Source: Roseibacillus persicicus
GTDB lineage: Bacteria > Verrucomicrobiota > Verrucomicrobiia > Verrucomicrobiales > Akkermansiaceae
Reading direction: 5' to 3'
Assembly (NCBI RefSeq): GCF_014651675.1
Contig: NZ_BMXI01000001.1
Location: forward strand, 189,968 to 253,967
DNA length: 64,000 nt
The notes below the pieces were generated by a model. That model did no database searches. It saw nothing but the letters and a program-made list of their open reading frames with translations, and was not told the DNA's origin. Below, one piece after another: positions 26,801 through 34,783 of the stretch (position 1 is the first letter of the stretch; each line of letters opens with the position of its first letter). The position numbers were made by a program, and so were the translations under genes.

Positions 26801-27469
26801 TTAGTTCAAAAACTGACGAAGTTGGCCCCAGTTCATATCCTCGGACTGTTGGTGCTCGAGCACCCCATCACTGATGACCAGTGCGCTGGGCACGGGCATT
26901 TCGTCGAAATCCGGATGCGCGCTGACAACGCGGACCACATTGTTCGTATCATTGGCCCAACGATCGATGAAGGCCTGGCGGGTTGGAGCATCCAGCCCGG
27001 TGAAGGGTTCATCGAGAAAGATGACGTCCATTCCGTCGTTTTTGAACCCAAACTCTGCAACCAGCAGATTGACCTTGCGCTTGTTGCCAGTGGAAAGCTT
27101 CCCAAAGGGCTTCTGCAAATCGAGTTCGATCGTTTTGGCAAACTCGAGCGCCTCTTGTGCGGCGGCTTTCCCCAAAAGGGATTTGAGAACCGCGGGAGCC
27201 TTCAGTTCATGGTCGAAAACGAGATCCTCGGAAACGAACCGGCACGAACCGGAAACCGCATACTCACCGTCAAGAGGCTTGATCATCCCGCACAAAGTGC
27301 GAAAGAGAGTTGTCTTGCCGCGACCGTTACGACCAAGGAGATAGTGAGTGCCCTGCCCCAAGGAAATATCATCGCGAACCTCGGCGAGCCTTTTGTCATA
27401 ACCGATAGAAAGACCACTCGAGAGGGAAATCTCGGAGGTTGTTTCTGCAGATTTTGACAGGGATTTCAT
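26801..27469 (-). CDS. ABC transporter ATPase with divergent signature
   Basis: A 222-residue ABC ATPase. Walker A is GRNGRGKTT and Walker B VIFLDEPFTGLD. The signature motif reads LSTGNKRK instead of LSGGQ, as in some ABC-2-type ATPases, and a switch histidine lies in VSAHPDFDE. It is the first gene of the operon, preceded by a promoter-like pair at 27570-27598. It should energise the permease encoded 22 bases downstream. Its role with a pilus system is inferred from position, comparable with PilH. Confidence 0.88.
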   Translation of the reverse strand: MKSLSKSAETTSEISLSSGLSIGYDKRLAEVRDDISLGQGTHYLLGRNGRGKTTLFRTLCGMIKPLDGEYAVSGSCRFVSEDLVFDHELKAPAVLKSLLGKAAAQEALEFAKTIELDLQKPFGKLSTGNKRKVNLLVAEFGFKNDGMDVIFLDEPFTGLDAPTRQAFIDRWANDTNNVVRVVSAHPDFDEMPVPSALVISDGVLEHQQSEDMNWGQLRQFLN

Positions 27470-27569
27470 AAGGAGTAGCGAATGTTCAATAAAACTTTAC
27501 TAAATTTCGACTTGGCTGACAAGATTAGGATTCTTCAAATTTCCTAAACTTTCGACCTCCAGCGGTTGA

Positions 27570-27598
27570 AAGTTAAGAAATCCGGACAAATTAGTCAA
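27570..27598 (-). promoter_or_regulatory. Sigma70-like promoter of the secretion/pilus operon
   Basis: On the minus strand TTGACT (27598-27593) and TAACTT (27575-27570) are separated by exactly 17 bases. The pair lies about 100 bases upstream of the ABC ATPase start, the first gene of the operon. It is the best promoter match in this AT-rich region. Confidence 0.55.
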
Positions 27599-27604
27599 GA
27601 GATC

Positions 27605-27632
27605 GTTCAATATTTATAAAATATTTTTGAAC
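27605..27632. promoter_or_regulatory. AT-rich palindrome, candidate operator
   Basis: A 28-base imperfect palindrome with 6-base perfect outer arms GTTCAA/TTGAAC and an AT-rich centre. It sits 7 bases upstream of the -35 element of the operon promoter, a usual place for an activator or repressor site. No regulator gene is adjacent. Confidence 0.35.
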
Positions 27633-27807
27633 AGGCCACAAACCGTCCAACTATGACACGGTCAACATGACCCCAAAGTGTCAGTAACTTAAGCCTTAAG
27701 AAGCCCTCTCAAAACTTTTTACAAAATCCCGAACCGAGCTCAAAAAATCGACAAAGGCGCGTCAATTTCTCTCAATTTTGAGATTTTCGCCGGAAAAAAC
27801 CTACTGC

Positions 27808-28215
27808 CTAGAGCCAAGTCCAGGTCACGGGAACTTCAATATCCGGATGGATGCTTTCCATTACGGGGCAACTGAGCGCGGCAGCCTCGAGCACCTTACG
27901 AGACGGGTGCGACCCCGCCAACGGCACACTGATTGTGACTGGAAGCCGAACAATGCGGCGGGGAATGTCGGAGGACATTTCCTTCTGCACCTGGATGCGC
28001 AGTCCTTCTAGAGAGAGTTCCTTTCGGTCGGCCGTGATGCCCATTATCGTTGCCATGCATGTGCCCAGCGCGGTCGCGATCAAATCGGTAGGCGAGAAAC
28101 TCTCTCCCCTGCCCTGGTTGTCGACGGGGGCATCGGTTTCCACCTTGGCACCGGAAGGTCCGTGAGAGGCCTCGCAATGGAGGTCCCCTTTATAATCTAT
28201 GCTGACTTCAACCAT
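27808..28215 (-). CDS. OsmC-family peroxiredoxin-like protein
   Basis: A 135-residue OsmC/Ohr-family protein. I chose the ATG at 28215, which overlaps the kinase stop by 8 bases; the frame is open to 28506 inside the kinase gene. The two reactive cysteines are in place, C53 in ALGTCMA and C116 in ALSCPVM. The family reduces organic hydroperoxides with thiol donors. It is the last gene of the sigma factor-kinase-OsmC unit, so it may respond to that signalling pair, which is inference. Confidence 0.87.
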   Translation of the reverse strand: MVEVSIDYKGDLHCEASHGPSGAKVETDAPVDNQGRGESFSPTDLIATALGTCMATIMGITADRKELSLEGLRIQVQKEMSSDIPRRIVRLPVTISVPLAGSHPSRKVLEAAALSCPVMESIHPDIEVPVTWTWL

Positions 28216-30754
28216 CGTTTTCGATTTCGAGCTCATCCAACTTCTCTTCGACTTGCTCCAACTTTGCAAGCACGACTCGGAAGCCATAGCCCTGTCCCGT
28301 GCCGCTGGCCGGAACGAGTCGTCGGGCTCCAGTGCGTAGGTGATTGACGGTGTAGTCCTCCCAAGAGCCGCCCCGGGTGGTCCCGAAGCTAGGATCATCG
28401 TTGTAACTATCACTGACCCACTCGCGCACGTTGCCACCCAAGTCATGGACCCCGAGCTTGTTGGGCTCGAATCGTCCCACGGGAGCGGTGTTCTGGAATC
28501 CATCATTGTATCCCATGATCACGCTGCCCGGCTCGTAGAGCGCTCTCTCGGAACCCGCTAAATTCGCGACCTTGTTCTGGGGAGGAAATTCGGTGCCCCA
28601 TGGAAAGCCCGGGACCTCGTAGGATGCCCGCTGGCTCGGGTTGTCCCCTTCCTCGAACTCGACTCCAGCGATTTGCGACCATTCCAAGTCAGTGGGCAGG
28701 CGATACTGGTGCCACTCCCGGATGCCCTCGCGCTCACGTTCCAGCTTGGTCAGCCATTCACAAAACTCGATGGCATCCTGTCGAGTCACATTCACCACAG
28801 GATGGTTGCGATGTTGCACAAAGTCCGGTGGCTCCGGGCTATCGCGCTTGGTCGCGTTCACGAACTTCTGGTAATCCTGCACCCTCGTCTCCCAGCGGGA
28901 AACCAGCAAATCTTCGTCGAGCTCCACAAACTCCATCCCGAGACTGTTTTTCCAATCGGGGATTTGCCACGGCATACCCTTGGTCGCGGACAGAACCACT
29001 TTGGGAATAGAGATCAGCTCTCCTTCATCAACCGTCACTTTGGTCTCATAGTCTTCATAGCCATCCAACTCGGTCCGTAGATGCATTTCGCCCGGGAAGA
29101 TCTCCAGCCCTTCCAGAGGAGTGGTGCCTTGATATTCGCCATTCAAGTAGACAAAAGCTCCGGGAGGCGAGGTATCGAACATGAGACGCCCTTTTCGGAT
29201 CCCCTGCACCCGCACCCGGAAGGGTCGCAGTTCGCTTTGCAAGATCTCTTCGGGGACTCCTTCGAAATTCCCGTCCTCCTCGAACTCGACGTGGAAGCGA
29301 TATTCATCCCGCGCAACGCCGTCGGCCTCGCTTTCCTGAGCCAGCCAAGAAACAAACTGACGCCCTTGTTCTTTGGTCACGAAAGCCACTCGACGCGAGA
29401 CTCCATTCTCGCTGACCTCAACTCCCTTCCAGCCCTTTTTGCGACTTGCCGGCGAGCGGCCGAACTCCACGGGTCCCACCAAATAGCCGGTCAAATGAGA
29501 GCTGTCAGGCTCGGGAAAATACCGTTGGCCTAAGAAATCACGCCACTCCAGCCCCGGCTCCGGAGGGTAGCGGGTCATATTGACCAAAAAGATTTCGTCA
29601 GCCTGATCGAGGGTTTCCCTCAGAGGAGCAGCCTTGTGCCCCGGATACCGCAACCGATAGACCACTTCCATCCCAATGGGATATTCCTTGGGTCCATAAG
29701 GAGTCGTTCCCAAATAAATGCCATCCCCATCATAAATCTCAGCGCCCTCGGGGATACTGGTCACCGTGACGTATGAAGTCGTGGGAGCCGAGACCACCCG
29801 GCCCGGAGTGGCCGAGATTTTAAAGGCTGGCAAAGGAAGAGCCGCAAGAGCAGCAATACCAAGCGCCACCATGGTGGTTGTGAGGGTCAGCCCTACCGGA
29901 GATTTCTTTTTCCGAATTCTCCGCGCCTTGTGGATCATGGAAAGAACGCCCTCCAACTCGGCGGCGTCAGTATAACGACGTTTCTTCAAGCGCGGATCGC
30001 AGGTCTCGCAGATGACCTTATTCAGCGCCAGCCACCGCTTGATATCCGGCTTGGGGATGGGCTCATCGGGAAGCTCGGGAAAATCGAGGCGGTCTTTTCC
30101 CGTCGCCATTTCATAAAGCACTTTTCCCAACGCGTAGACATCGGCTCCCGCCGACCCCGGGCCCTCGGGAGGAACAAAGCCCTCGGTTCCGACAAAAGTG
30201 CGCTGGTCCCGGGCCGCCACCAGGCCGATATCAGCCAAGCAAGCCTGGCCCTTTACGAAAATCACATTCGACGGCTTCACATCCCGATGGGCCAGCCCCT
30301 GGGCGTGCAAATGAGCGAGCGCTCCGGAAATTCGCGCTCCGGCTTCCGCACAGAAGCTCACCGCGAGTGGCCGCTTGCCCGACCGCAGCATATCACTGCG
30401 CAGGGTGCGGGGTTCGTAGTCGGCGACCTGAATCTGGGAGCCACGCTCCACATCATCGCCGAGCTCCATCACATAGAAATAGAACTCCTCGTCACCGGTC
30501 TGGTCCCGGCCAACGTGCAGAATGTCAACCAGGCCGGGATGCTCTCGAGCGACCGGCTCATACTTGAGAATCCCTTCAAATTCCCGCTCGAAGGTCCGAT
30601 CATCATCAAAGTCGTTGCGATAGACGACCTTGACTGCCCGCAAGGTGTCAGTGACCGAGCGCGCCATCCAGATTTCCCCATAGGATCCTCCACCAATCTG
30701 GCGAAGAACCTCCATATCCGGAATCTCCGGCGCTGACCGCACCTGCCGCGCCAT
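28208..30754 (-). CDS. Ser/Thr protein kinase with PEGA repeats and inactive formylglycine-enzyme-like domain
   Basis: An 848-residue single-pass protein. Residues about 13-280 form a protein kinase: glycine loop GGGSYGE, K42 in AVKVVY, HRDVKPSN at 156-163, and DIG (175-177) in place of DFG. A membrane helix lies near 285-305. Outside are two PEGA-type segments (about 325-385 and 525-590), then an FGE-sulfatase-like domain (about 600-830) with GNVREWVSDSY and RGGSWED. The cysteines expected after RGGSW in active formylglycine enzymes are absent, so this part probably binds a ligand rather than catalyses. It lies 3 bases after the sigma factor gene. Confidence 0.88.
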   Translation of the reverse strand: MARQVRSAPEIPDMEVLRQIGGGSYGEIWMARSVTDTLRAVKVVYRNDFDDDRTFEREFEGILKYEPVAREHPGLVDILHVGRDQTGDEEFYFYVMELGDDVERGSQIQVADYEPRTLRSDMLRSGKRPLAVSFCAEAGARISGALAHLHAQGLAHRDVKPSNVIFVKGQACLADIGLVAARDQRTFVGTEGFVPPEGPGSAGADVYALGKVLYEMATGKDRLDFPELPDEPIPKPDIKRWLALNKVICETCDPRLKKRRYTDAAELEGVLSMIHKARRIRKKKSPVGLTLTTTMVALGIAALAALPLPAFKISATPGRVVSAPTTSYVTVTSIPEGAEIYDGDGIYLGTTPYGPKEYPIGMEVVYRLRYPGHKAAPLRETLDQADEIFLVNMTRYPPEPGLEWRDFLGQRYFPEPDSSHLTGYLVGPVEFGRSPASRKKGWKGVEVSENGVSRRVAFVTKEQGRQFVSWLAQESEADGVARDEYRFHVEFEEDGNFEGVPEEILQSELRPFRVRVQGIRKGRLMFDTSPPGAFVYLNGEYQGTTPLEGLEIFPGEMHLRTELDGYEDYETKVTVDEGELISIPKVVLSATKGMPWQIPDWKNSLGMEFVELDEDLLVSRWETRVQDYQKFVNATKRDSPEPPDFVQHRNHPVVNVTRQDAIEFCEWLTKLEREREGIREWHQYRLPTDLEWSQIAGVEFEEGDNPSQRASYEVPGFPWGTEFPPQNKVANLAGSERALYEPGSVIMGYNDGFQNTAPVGRFEPNKLGVHDLGGNVREWVSDSYNDDPSFGTTRGGSWEDYTVNHLRTGARRLVPASGTGQGYGFRVVLAKLEQVEEKLDELEIENDG

Positions 30755-30757
30755 ATC

Positions 30758-31486
30758 CTAAACGTCGTCTTCGTCCTCCCCGAGTTTCCGCAATTTCTCG
30801 AGCTCCTTTTTCAAGACAGCGCCCACGCGGTGTTTTGCTAAATAGACCTGTGCCATGCTGACCCCAAGGTGCTTCTGGACTTTATCCGCCTCCCACTGCT
30901 TCACCACATAGTAGTCAAAGATTTGATATTGTTTGGGGGAAACCAGAGCTTTGGTGCGGGAAAGCGCGGCCTCGGCGAGATTTTGCTTCCACTCGACATC
31001 CCACATTCGTTCCAACAAATCGCCTTTCGGATCCTCGAAGCGATCGATGACGGCGGTCTTGCGCTCATCACCCCATTCGCCCATTGCCATGGCGGTATCC
31101 TTCTTACGCTTGCGAAATTGGTCGTTGATGCGCCAGCGGGTCATGTTCATCAACCAAGTTTTGAAGGACCCCTGCTCGGGATCGTAGAGATTCTTTTTAC
31201 TCTGCTTGGCGATGGATAGGATGGTCTCCTGCACAGCGTCAAAGGCCTCCTCCGAGCGCAAGCCTGCCTTCAGAGCCACGGAATAAATCAGACGCCAGTA
31301 GGTCTTGTAGAACTCGTCCCACGTCTTCTGATCCTCCCAATTATCGAGACGCGCAATCAGACTCTTGCGCGTCTTTTCGTAGGCCGCCTCGATCTTCTTT
31401 TTGCGTGCCTTGGTATCCTCGGCGTCGACCTCGGGTTCGTCGGCGTCGTTGACCGCCGCCGTTTTCTTTTTCGCTCGTTTCGCCAT
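30758..31486 (-). CDS. ECF-type RNA polymerase sigma factor
   Basis: A 242-residue sigma factor of the extracytoplasmic-function type. After a lysine-rich N-terminus comes region 2 (WDEFYKTYWRLIYSVALKAG, then AFDAVQETILSIAKQ and FKTWLMNMTRWRINDQFRKR), and region 4 near 180-230 with a helix-turn-helix (ADKVQKHLGVSMAQVYLAK). No anti-sigma gene is adjacent; instead the kinase gene follows after 3 bases, an arrangement seen in sigma/kinase pairs where phosphorylation replaces an anti-sigma factor. That control is inferred. Confidence 0.88.
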   Translation of the reverse strand: MAKRAKKKTAAVNDADEPEVDAEDTKARKKKIEAAYEKTRKSLIARLDNWEDQKTWDEFYKTYWRLIYSVALKAGLRSEEAFDAVQETILSIAKQSKKNLYDPEQGSFKTWLMNMTRWRINDQFRKRKKDTAMAMGEWGDERKTAVIDRFEDPKGDLLERMWDVEWKQNLAEAALSRTKALVSPKQYQIFDYYVVKQWEADKVQKHLGVSMAQVYLAKHRVGAVLKKELEKLRKLGEDEDDV

Positions 31487-31797
31487 TCTTAATTTACGTT
31501 AACATGTCTTCCCTCAATTGTCTTTCCCGATTCCGTCTGTAGTCAGACGGGGGATTCCGGAGAGAGATTCACCCGACCTTGCAAGGCCCCTATCCAACGG
31601 ACCTCAGCTGCTGAATTTAGCAAAGAAGACCGTCACAATGCAAAATTCCACGGAGCCTCTTGCATTTTGAAAGCCTTTGACCCTTCGTCAAAAGTCAGGA
31701 CTTCGGATGGATGCTGAATATCAGCAACTTAGGACGATGGCATCTCGTTTGCAAAGAGCTGGCACACCCCGGCATCGGGGATCTTGAAAACAGCAAA
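31487..31797. other. Divergent intergenic region, sigma factor / outer-membrane protein
   Basis: This 311-base region lies between two divergent genes and should hold both promoters, but I cannot point to a convincing -35/-10 pair. A hairpin with a 7-base perfect stem (CCGTCTG/CAGACGG, 31533-31550) lies about 47 bases upstream of the sigma factor start; it has no T-run and may affect translation or mRNA stability. A spaced 7-base inverted pair (AATGCAA 31637, TTGCATT 31660) lies on the outer-membrane gene side. Confidence 0.5.
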
Positions 31798-32490
31798 ATG
31801 AAAAATACAACATACTCACTCCTTCTTTCGCTCGTGCCCTTCGCCGCCTACGCAGGTGAAACCGTCACCGTGGAACCCATGCCCCAGCCCACAGGCTCAG
31901 TCGTCGAATATTCCCCGCTTGACTGGTATGTCGGAGCTTCGGCCGGATTCCTCATCGATGCCGAGGAGGGCTTCTTTACAGGCCAAATCGGACGCGAAAT
32001 CTACCAAGACGAGATGTTCACTCACTCGATTTTCCTAGAGGTGGGTTATTCCGACCTTGAGAATGACGGCAACGAGCTCGACCTCACCGATGCGTTCAAC
32101 TTCAGCCCTGGCGATAGCTTCACAGGTGATGCCGACATTGAGGCAACCTTCATCCCCGTGACGCTGAACTACCGCCTCGACTACGATTTCACTCCTCGCC
32201 TGGGTCTCTACATTGGCGCAGGTGCCGGAGCGGCCTTTATTGATGTGGATGGCGAATTCCTCGATCCCGGCAACACCATCGACGAGGCCACTGGCGATAG
32301 CGAGGCCAGCTTCTTTGCCCAGGCTTTCGCTGGCTTGACCTACGACGTCACCGACAGCTTCGAGCTCTCTCTCGGAGCCCGCTACATGTGGATCGACGAC
32401 TACTCAGTGACCTTGGCCAACGGCAACGAGGTCGATGTGGATGACAATGACGATGTCTCCATCGAGCTGGGAGGTCGCTTCAAGTTTTAA
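31798..32490 (+). CDS. Small outer-membrane beta-barrel protein
   Basis: A 230-residue protein with a signal peptide (MKNTTYSLLLSLVPFAAYAG). The ATG at 31798 gives this signal; a frame open to 31711 adds unlikely residues. The mature part has alternating hydrophobic strands typical of an 8-stranded barrel (LDWYVGASAGFL, IPVTLNYRLDYDF, LGLYIGAGAGAAF, FELSLGARYMWI) and ends in phenylalanine (GGRFKF), the usual outer-membrane insertion signal. Loops are acidic, which could bind calcium. A strong terminator follows. Confidence 0.85.
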   Translation: MKNTTYSLLLSLVPFAAYAGETVTVEPMPQPTGSVVEYSPLDWYVGASAGFLIDAEEGFFTGQIGREIYQDEMFTHSIFLEVGYSDLENDGNELDLTDAFNFSPGDSFTGDADIEATFIPVTLNYRLDYDFTPRLGLYIGAGAGAAFIDVDGEFLDPGNTIDEATGDSEASFFAQAFAGLTYDVTDSFELSLGARYMWIDDYSVTLANGNEVDVDDNDDVSIELGGRFKF

Positions 32491-32509
32491 TCTCTGCTGC
32501 GTTAGGCTG

Positions 32510-32553
32510 GAAAGCCGACCCCACCCAGACGAGTGCGGGTCGGCTTTCTTTTT
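32510..32553 (+). terminator. Rho-independent terminator after the outer-membrane barrel gene
   Basis: A 12-base perfect stem (GAAAGCCGACCC / GGGTCGGCTTTC) with a 15-base loop, followed by TTTTT. It lies 20 bases after the stop at 32490 and before the menC-like gene. Confidence 0.85.
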
Positions 32554-32624
32554 CTTGGAACCGGAGGTTTTTCCATCATTCCCCCTTGCAAAGTCCCCAC
32601 CGGCGAGCCATCGAACGGGTTCCT

Positions 32625-33602
32625 TTGTCGTCTAACACTCCAAATATTTACTTTTCCCGCTATCGTCTCAAATCCCGAGCCCACAGGCTCAACGCGGCGT
32701 CCCCCCGTCGTGAATTCGAAGGAGCGCTGATTCAAGTTGGCGAAGGATTTGCCTGCCTGCACCCCTGGCAGGAACTCGGTGACCCTTCCTTGGACAAATG
32801 TCTGGCGGATCTTCAAGGGAAAAGACGCTGGCCCATCGTACGTCGCGCCCTGCGCTGTGCCGAACTGGATGGCGCGGCCCGACTGAATGAGGACTGGATG
32901 TTCGAGGAAATGGAAGTCCCGCGCTCCCACTTCACCCTTCCCCTCCCCGATCGGGATCAAGTCGCTCTGGCGCTGGAAAACGGCTTCGACACCATCAAGC
33001 TGAAGGTTGGCCAGAACCTCGTGGCGGAAGGCCTGTTTCTACGCGAAGCGTCCGCCGATCACCCGACCCTCAGGTGGAGACTGGACGCCAACGAAAAGCC
33101 GACTCGCGAGGACATCCGGGACTTCCTCCTCTCTCTTCCAGAAGCTGCTCGCGACCAAATTGAGTTTATCGAAGACCCCTGTCCTTTTTCTGAAGAAGGC
33201 TGGCAGAAACTCCATCGCGAAACCCGGGTCCCGCTCGCCATCGACCGCGAGTCCGCCCCCAACCTCAGCACAGCCAAAAGCGCACAAGTCGTTATCCTCA
33301 AGCCAGCTCTCGACGAGCCTTGGCTTCTGGCTGAGTCCGCGGCCGGCAAAGGTCAGCGGGTGGTCGTCACCAGCTACATGGACCATCCCTTGGGACAGGC
33401 CTTCGCAGCCTGGGAAGCGGGCCGACTATCCCTCCAATTTCCGGGCCTCGTGGGGACCTGTGGTCTCCAGACCCACGGACTCTTCGAGCCGAACCCGTTC
33501 ACCGAAGCCCTGGGCTCCGTAACACCCGAGTTTCATCCCGTAGCCTGGACGGGCTTGGGATTCGACGAATTGCTGGATACCCTTCTCTGGCAAAAGCTGT
33601 AG
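32625..33602 (+). CDS. menC: o-Succinylbenzoate synthase (enolase superfamily)
   Basis: A protein of about 325 residues of the enolase superfamily, MenC type. Motifs in order: KLKV (lysine pair), RLDANE, EFIEDP, AIDRES and VILKPA, matching the metal- and base-bearing strands of o-succinylbenzoate synthase in menaquinone synthesis. No ATG lies near the N-terminus; I suggest the TTG at 32625, and TTG at 32586 or ATT at 32646 are alternatives. No other men gene is in the window, so another enolase-family activity cannot be excluded. The gene has its own transcription unit after a terminator. Confidence 0.72.
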   Translation: MSSNTPNIYFSRYRLKSRAHRLNAASPRREFEGALIQVGEGFACLHPWQELGDPSLDKCLADLQGKRRWPIVRRALRCAELDGAARLNEDWMFEEMEVPRSHFTLPLPDRDQVALALENGFDTIKLKVGQNLVAEGLFLREASADHPTLRWRLDANEKPTREDIRDFLLSLPEAARDQIEFIEDPCPFSEEGWQKLHRETRVPLAIDRESAPNLSTAKSAQVVILKPALDEPWLLAESAAGKGQRVVVTSYMDHPLGQAFAAWEAGRLSLQFPGLVGTCGLQTHGLFEPNPFTEALGSVTPEFHPVAWTGLGFDELLDTLLWQKL

Positions 33603-33746
33603 TCAAAGCACAGAGAGTCCCCGCTCCCCGCGATTCAGCAGAAAAATCGCCTGATTTTTCGCACTTCAATTCCTTTCCTGACTCCGTTTGGGAAGCACTC
33701 AGCACATTCTTGACTATTCGCAAGGATTCCTTCAAGGCTGGCTGCG

Positions 33747-34655
33747 ATGAGCAAACCAACCCTCCTCGTTCTAGCTGCCGGCATGGGCTCCCGTTACGGT
33801 GGTCTCAAACAAATGGATCCCATGGGCCCCAATGGCGAAACCATCCTCGACTACTCGGTATTCGATGCCATTCGCGCGGGATTCGGCAAAGTTGTCTTCG
33901 TGATTCGCGAGGACTTCGCGGAAGCCTTCAAGGAGGGAGTTGGCGCCCGCTTCAGCGACCGCATCGAGATCGATTATGCCTTTCAAAAGCTCGATGACCT
34001 CCCCGCAGGTTTCAGCGTTCCAGACGACCGGGAGAAACCGTGGGGAACGGCGCACGCGGTCCGTGCCGCCCGCGACGTCATCAATGAGCCCTTCGCAGTC
34101 ATCAATGCCGACGACTTTTATGGAGCCAACGCCTATCAGACCGCAGCCGATTTTCTCAATACTCTCGGCAACGAGTCCACCGACTACGCAATCGTTGGTT
34201 ACTATTTAAAGAACACTCTCTCCGACCATGGTGGAGTCAATCGCGGCATCTGCACTGCTGATTCCAACGGGCTCCTCACCAATGTGGAAGAAGTCATCGA
34301 CATATCCCGCAAAGAGAACGGAACCGTCAGCGGAACTGGTCTCGATCAGAACGAACGCGAAGTCTCGGAAGAAGACATCGTCTCCATGAACTTCTGGTGC
34401 TTCTCCCCCGCTTACTTCCAGCAAACCGAAGACCACTTCTCCGCCTTCCTCGCCGAACACCTCAATACACCCAAAAGCGAATGCTACATTCCAACGGTGG
34501 TTGACGACTTCGTCGACAAAGGCCAGGCCACCTGCAAGATCTTGCCCACCACCTCCAACTGGTTTGGCGTCACCTATCCCGACGACAAGCCTCTGGTCGT
34601 TGCAGCCGTGTCGGCTCTGATCGCCAATGGGGAATATCCTTCCCAGCTTTCCTAG
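33747..34655 (+). CDS. Sugar-phosphate nucleotidyltransferase
   Basis: A 302-residue nucleotidyltransferase. The nucleotide-binding signature LAAGMGSRYGGLKQMDPMG is at residues 9-27, and a metal-binding aspartate occurs in INADDFYG near 117. These enzymes make NDP-sugars for cell-envelope polysaccharides. The exact sugar cannot be read from the sequence. The ATG at 33747 gives a start close to the signature, as usual. A perfect terminator follows, so the unit ends here. Confidence 0.85.
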   Translation: MSKPTLLVLAAGMGSRYGGLKQMDPMGPNGETILDYSVFDAIRAGFGKVVFVIREDFAEAFKEGVGARFSDRIEIDYAFQKLDDLPAGFSVPDDREKPWGTAHAVRAARDVINEPFAVINADDFYGANAYQTAADFLNTLGNESTDYAIVGYYLKNTLSDHGGVNRGICTADSNGLLTNVEEVIDISRKENGTVSGTGLDQNEREVSEEDIVSMNFWCFSPAYFQQTEDHFSAFLAEHLNTPKSECYIPTVVDDFVDKGQATCKILPTTSNWFGVTYPDDKPLVVAAVSALIANGEYPSQLS

Positions 34656-34690
34656 AGTCCAATCTCTGAAACGAACTTGATTTCAAGTCA

Positions 34691-34729
34691 CTCCACGCGC
34701 CCGTCAGTCGGGCGCGTGGAGCTTTTTTT
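34691..34729 (+). terminator. Strong rho-independent terminator
   Basis: A perfect 13-base GC-rich stem (34691-34703 with 34709-34721) and a 5-base loop, followed by seven T residues. It closes the nucleotidyltransferase unit 35 bases after its stop. Confidence 0.93.
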
Positions 34730-34783
34730 AAGTCCTACGAATGTTCCCAATGCTCCGCAGGACAAATCCGCCAGGAATCCCGC

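Larger units (their letters stand above)
27470..27807. other. Intergenic region upstream of the secretion/pilus operon
   Basis: This 338-base AT-rich stretch separates the operon from the OsmC-like gene, which reads towards it. It holds the promoter-like pair and palindrome listed separately. A 14-base palindrome TCTCAATTTTGAGA lies near 27771-27784, close after the OsmC-like stop, but it has no T-run. I see no gene or RNA here. Confidence 0.6.

Noticed and set aside
27771-27784. 14-base palindrome after the OsmC-like gene as a terminator
   Set aside because: No T-run follows on either strand and the stem is AT-rich.
31637-31666. Spaced 7-base inverted pair upstream of the outer-membrane gene as a regulator site
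   Set aside because: It is short and AT-rich enough to occur by chance; mentioned only within the intergenic entry.
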